Of a stretch of DNA of 64,000 nt, positions 60,934-64,000 are shown piece after piece. This stretch comes from Pseudomonas fluorescens. GTDB lineage: Bacteria > Pseudomonadota > Gammaproteobacteria > Pseudomonadales > Pseudomonadaceae. The translations under genes were made by a program, and so were the position numbers. The stretch's first letter is position 1. The number at the start of each line of letters is the position of its first letter. The notes beneath the pieces are model-generated. The model saw only the letters and a program-made list of their open reading frames with translations, did no database searches and had not been told where the DNA came from. The DNA is taken from positions 1,922,001 to 1,986,000 of the forward strand of contig NZ_CP038438.1 of assembly GCF_004683905.1 (NCBI RefSeq), read 5' to 3'.

Positions 60934-62218
60934 TGTATGTACCGGAGACATGGTGGACACATGTTCGGAGACATGGTGGACGGTTTTAGATCTTCTTACC
61001 TGCTGTGACAATCTGCAAGTTCAAGTCGATTTTGGCTATACGATGTTTACCCCAGTAGACATCGTGGATGCCATCCTCCGTCGTTTCCCGGATAGCTACT
61101 GACCTCCCGTGAAAAGCCTTTCCGACTGTGTATTCACGGTTTCCCCAGTAGATCTCGCCCTTCACCTGAACCTTCCTGATCACATCGCCATCGTTGTACT
61201 CCGGCGCCGCGGGTTGCTCCTGATATTCCCGTGGACTACTGCTGTAGCGGGCCGCAGGAACCTGCATGTCCAGCGCCTGATGCGGGCGCTTCTGGTTGTA
61301 AATATCACGCCAGCTATCAAACGCTCGTTGCGCGCCATCGAGATCGATGAACAACTGGCCTTGCAGAACTTCGCTTTTAAGGCTGCGGTGAAAGCGCTCC
61401 AGCTTTCCTTGGGTCTGCGGATGATAAGGTCGGGAGTGGCCGACCTTGATGCCTTGGCTCATCAGCCAGATCTCCAGTGCGGTATAAACACCTGTCTGGT
61501 CACCCCAAGGCGAACCGTTGTCCATCGTCATGCGCAAAGGCAGGCCGTAGCGCCGAAAGGTCCGGATTAGATGCTCCTGAACGGTTTGGCGCTGCTCGTT
61601 CGCGCACGCAGCGATGCACAGCGAAAACCGTGAATGATCGTCCAGTATCGTCAACGGATGGCAACGGCCCTGGCCCAAGCTGATATGGCCCTTGAAGTCC
61701 ATCTGCCAAAGATCATTGGGAGCTTCATGCTCGAACCGGATAAATGGCTTGATCTCAGCGGCCTTTGGATCAACGCGCGAGTGACGCTTTAAAACCGCAT
61801 GCACGGTGCTGACAGAAGGCATCACTGCGCCGTTGTCTTCCAACACGCGCTTGAGCTTGCGAGCGCCCCAAGCCGCGTACTCCTGACTCACGGTCAGAAT
61901 CTGCTGCTCAACCTCATCAACACAGCGTTTGGGTGACGTTTTCGGTCGCCGAGACTGGTTGATCAATCCCTCAACACCTGAGGCTTCAAACCTGTTTAGC
62001 CATTTGTAAGCAGTGCTTGGACTGATATTGAATCGACGGCAAAGCAGCCGAATATTGGCCCCCTCTTGCCGAGCCAAAAACACGAATTCCGAGCGAAGTT
62101 GCACGGTGGACACCTCTTCCCAAGACACAGGTCATCTCCTTGGCGATGAGCAATGTGTCTATTAAAAAGTGTCCACCATGTCTCCGAACACCTGTCCACC
62201 ATGTCTCCGGTACATACA
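60934..62218. mobile_element. IS481-family insertion sequence, complete
   Basis: A 1285-bp element with inverted ends TGTATGTACCGGAGACATGG and a matching right end, flanked by GGGAG direct repeats. Each end contains two copies of GGAGACATGGTGGAC about 22 bp apart, probably transposase binding sites. It encodes one intact transposase. Perfect ends and target duplication point to a recent insertion. Confidence 0.92.
60986..62128 (-). CDS. IS481-family transposase
   Basis: A 380-residue DDE transposase. An N-terminal helix-turn-helix (LLCRRFNISPSTAYKWLNRFE) is followed by an rve integrase core with D144 (WQMDFKG), D203 (MTMDNGSPWG) and E244 (GKLERFHR). A C-terminal beta domain ends in LQIVTAGKKI. 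It is intact and should be active. Start and stop lie inside the two inverted ends. Confidence 0.95.
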   Translation of the reverse strand: MSWEEVSTVQLRSEFVFLARQEGANIRLLCRRFNISPSTAYKWLNRFEASGVEGLINQSRRPKTSPKRCVDEVEQQILTVSQEYAAWGARKLKRVLEDNGAVMPSVSTVHAVLKRHSRVDPKAAEIKPFIRFEHEAPNDLWQMDFKGHISLGQGRCHPLTILDDHSRFSLCIAACANEQRQTVQEHLIRTFRRYGLPLRMTMDNGSPWGDQTGVYTALEIWLMSQGIKVGHSRPYHPQTQGKLERFHRSLKSEVLQGQLFIDLDGAQRAFDSWRDIYNQKRPHQALDMQVPAARYSSSPREYQEQPAAPEYNDGDVIRKVQVKGEIYWGNREYTVGKAFHGRSVAIRETTEDGIHDVYWGKHRIAKIDLNLQIVTAGKKI

Positions 62219-62240
62219 GGGAGAGGGCTAGGGTGAGGGG
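62219..62240. repeat. Right part of the split repeat, with target-site duplication
   Basis: GGGAGAGGGCTAGGGTGAGGGG is the inverse of the unit near 60790. The first five bases are the right copy of the target duplication. Confidence 0.75.
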
Positions 62241-62258
62241 CTCTTCAGCTTTTCAGCT

Positions 62259-63245
62259 TCAGCCCTCGACCGCCGGAATATGCCCAAACATCTCCTGAGT
62301 AAACGCCACCCGTTCTTCAACTGACTCCGTCACCCCACGCGCCTTCAGGTCTTCCAGATGCGCCTCGACCGCATGCGTACGCAGGGTCAGCCCGCAATCG
62401 TTGGCAATCTGGATATTCAGCCCCGGTCGCGCATTCAGCTCGAGAATCAGCGGGCCTTTCTCCTGATCCAGCACCATGTCCACGCCGATGTAGCCCAGGC
62501 CGCACAGCTCATAACAGCCGGCGGCGAGTTTCATGAAACCGTCCCAGTAGGGCAGTTGCACGCCGTCCACCGCGTTGGTGGTGTCGGGGTGTTTGTTGAT
62601 GATGTTGTTCAGCCAGGTGCCGCGCAGGGTCAGGCCGGTGGCGAGGTCGACGCCGACGCCGATGGCGCCCTGGTGCAGGTTGGCCTTGCCGCCGGACTGA
62701 CGGGTCGGCAAACGCAGCATGGCCATCACCGGATAGCCCATCAGCACGATGATGCGGATGTCCGGCACGCCTTCGTAGCTGATGCTCTTGAAGATCTGAT
62801 CCGGGGTCACCCGGTATTCGATCAGTGCGCGGTCGCGGTGACCGCCCAGCGAATACAGGCCGGTGAGGATGCTCGAGATGTGGTGTTCGAGTTCTTCATG
62901 GGCAAGGATCTTGCCCGAGACCGTGCGATAGCGGCCCTCGAAGCGGTCGGCGATGACGATGATGCCGTCACCGCCGGCGCCCTGGGCGGGCTTGATCACG
63001 AAGTCGTTGTGCCCGCCGATGATCGCGTCGAGCTTGTCGATTTCCTTCTCCGTGGAGATCACGCCGTACAGCTCCGGCACATGAATGCCGGCAGCGATGG
63101 CGCGCTCCTTGGTGATGATCTTGTCATCGACGATCGGGTACAGGCTGCGCTTGTTGTATTTGAGCACGTAGTCGGCGTTACGCCGATTGATGCCCATGAT
63201 GCCCCGCGCCTCCAGCGCCTTCCAGGTCTTCCAGAAACCGAACAT
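62259..63245 (-). CDS. Alpha-L-glutamate ligase-like ATP-grasp protein
   Basis: A 328-residue RimK-type ATP-grasp protein annotated in relatives as an alpha-L-glutamate ligase homologue. The ATP-binding loop is FVIKPAQGAGGDGIIVI (near residue 90) and the metal-binding part is LILELNARPGLNIQIAND (near 280). It starts with FGFWKTWKALEARGIMGINRRN. The ATG overlaps the stop of the next gene upstream by one base, so the two are coupled. It may add an amino acid to a peptide or protein; the target is unknown. Confidence 0.9.
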   Translation of the reverse strand: MFGFWKTWKALEARGIMGINRRNADYVLKYNKRSLYPIVDDKIITKERAIAAGIHVPELYGVISTEKEIDKLDAIIGGHNDFVIKPAQGAGGDGIIVIADRFEGRYRTVSGKILAHEELEHHISSILTGLYSLGGHRDRALIEYRVTPDQIFKSISYEGVPDIRIIVLMGYPVMAMLRLPTRQSGGKANLHQGAIGVGVDLATGLTLRGTWLNNIINKHPDTTNAVDGVQLPYWDGFMKLAAGCYELCGLGYIGVDMVLDQEKGPLILELNARPGLNIQIANDCGLTLRTHAVEAHLEDLKARGVTESVEERVAFTQEMFGHIPAVEG

Positions 63246-64000
63246 CAGGCGTCAGCCTTCTTCAGGAAAGCCTTGAAGCGCACCAGTTCGGTCAGGCGAT
63301 AACCGCGATAACGCCCCATCGCCAGCATGAAACCGACCAGAATCAGCAGGATCGCCGGGAAGGTGAACACGAAGTACACCAGCTCCGGCACGGTCATGAT
63401 CAGGTGTGCCAGCGAGGCGGCGAACAGGGTGCCGATCGCCACTTTCATGGCATGGCTGGCGCCACGTTCTTCCCAGGTGATCGACAGGCGTTCGATGGTC
63501 ATGGTCAGAATCACCATCGGGAACAGCGCCACCGACAAACCGCGCTCCAGGCCGAGTTTATGGCTGAACAGACTGATGGCGGCAATCAGCACCACCACGA
63601 AGGTCAACACTACCGACAGGCGCGGCAGCATCTGCAGCTTCAAATGTTCCAGATACGAGCGTAATGACAGGCCCAGCGCGGTGATTACGGTAAACAGCAG
63701 GATGCCGAAGCCCAGTTGCGTTTCGCGGAAGGCCAGGGCGATCAGTACCGGGGTGAACGTGCCGAGGGTCTGCAGGCCGATCAGGTTGCGCAGGATCAGG
63801 ATCACCAGCACGCCGATCGGGATCATCACCATGATCATGAACGTTTGCTGGGTCTGCAGCGGCAGGCCATACAGCGAGTATTCGAGGAAGTTGGCGTCGG
63901 TGTTTTCGTCAGTCAGCTTGGCCAGACGAATCGCGTTCATCTCGCTGTTGTTCAGGCTGAAGGTCACGTTGGCTTTCTTCGCGCCCTCGATGGTGATCAG
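63245..64000 (-). CDS. 7TM protein with inactive transglutaminase domain (N-terminal part outside window)
   Basis: The C-terminal 251 residues of a membrane protein, open to the right edge. About seven hydrophobic segments are seen (FMIMVMIPIGVLVILIL, LGFGILLFTVITALGL, LSVVLTFVVVLIAAISLF, VYFVFTFPAILLILVGFMLA and others), ending in a basic tail (RFKAFLKKADA). Together with the downstream ATP-grasp gene this matches a conserved pair in which a periplasmic inactive-transglutaminase domain precedes the 7TM part; that domain would lie beyond 64000. The assignment of the missing part is by neighbourhood. Confidence 0.85.
   Translation of the reverse strand: MITIEGAKKANVTFSLNNSEMNAIRLAKLTDENTDANFLEYSLYGLPLQTQQTFMIMVMIPIGVLVILILRNLIGLQTLGTFTPVLIALAFRETQLGFGILLFTVITALGLSLRSYLEHLKLQMLPRLSVVLTFVVVLIAAISLFSHKLGLERGLSVALFPMVILTMTIERLSITWEERGASHAMKVAIGTLFAASLAHLIMTVPELVYFVFTFPAILLILVGFMLAMGRYRGYRLTELVRFKAFLKKADA

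Overview
The window is a GC-rich chromosomal segment from a Pseudomonas of the P. fluorescens group. This is inferred from the dense REP-type palindromes in the intergenic spaces (17 paired copies of four kinds, plus one broken pair), a DUF3509 protein, ThrH, the prmB-aroC and folE-Smr neighbourhoods, and a PuuD-type urate oxidase. It is mostly ordinary core metabolism, with one clear variable locus (an Rhs toxin with its presumed immunity gene), one insertion sequence and several regulatory or small-gene signals that are easy to miss.

Layout. 1-0.8 kb: the end of a patatin-like phospholipase. 0.9-10.0 kb: a purine/urate island on the minus strand with two Tsx/OmpK-like outer-membrane channels, an NCS2 permease, puuD, allA, alc, uraD and puuE, and uraH divergent on the plus strand. 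Together these take urate to 5-hydroxyisourate, OHCU, allantoin, allantoate, ureidoglycolate and glyoxylate plus urea. 10.2-12.3 kb: a LysE exporter and an AzgA-type purine permease. 12.5-14.8 kb: a MarR regulator divergent from a PLP aminotransferase, then a small glutaredoxin-like protein. 14.9-24.7 kb: folE, an Smr protein, an isochorismatase-fold protein, prmB, aroC, an MFS carrier coupled to mtnB, and mtnD and mtnC (methionine salvage). 24.9-31.2 kb: DUF3509, a fatty acyl-CoA synthetase, an ankyrin protein, speE and a RraB-like protein. 31.7-34.8 kb: a tight three-gene operon of ATP-grasp, alpha-E and transglutaminase proteins. 35-43.4 kb: a cytochrome c with a tiny membrane peptide upstream, a thiolase/FadB-like pair, a glutamine amidotransferase, CorA, an acyltransferase and a crotonase. 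43.7 kb: tRNA-Ser(GGA). 44-46.6 kb: small proteins, including two tandem glycine-zipper paralogues. 46.7-51.9 kb: an Rhs protein with a ParB-like C-terminal domain, its stop codon overlapping the start of an AT-rich candidate immunity gene. 52-57.2 kb: a HAD phosphatase, an SDR, a LysR regulator, an Asp/Glu/hydantoin racemase-family protein and an NCS1 transporter. 57.7-60.7 kb: cysH, thrH, pabB. 60.9-62.2 kb: an intact IS481-type element with a 5-bp target duplication inside another intergenic repeat. 62.3-64 kb: a second ATP-grasp ligase with the start of a 7TM/inactive-transglutaminase gene that runs off the window.

The most informative links between regions are these. The palindrome TTGTRTACAA occurs twice between puuE and uraH, once upstream of the AzgA-like permease and once upstream of the NCS1 transporter, which suggests one purine/allantoin regulon. 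A-rich CA-type motifs, like known Hfq/Crc targets, lie in the leaders of several of the same uptake genes and of an unannotated 31-residue membrane peptide. Two separate ATP-grasp/transglutaminase modules of the predicted peptide-ligation type lie 27 kb apart. All family assignments are from reading the sequence; no database search was run.
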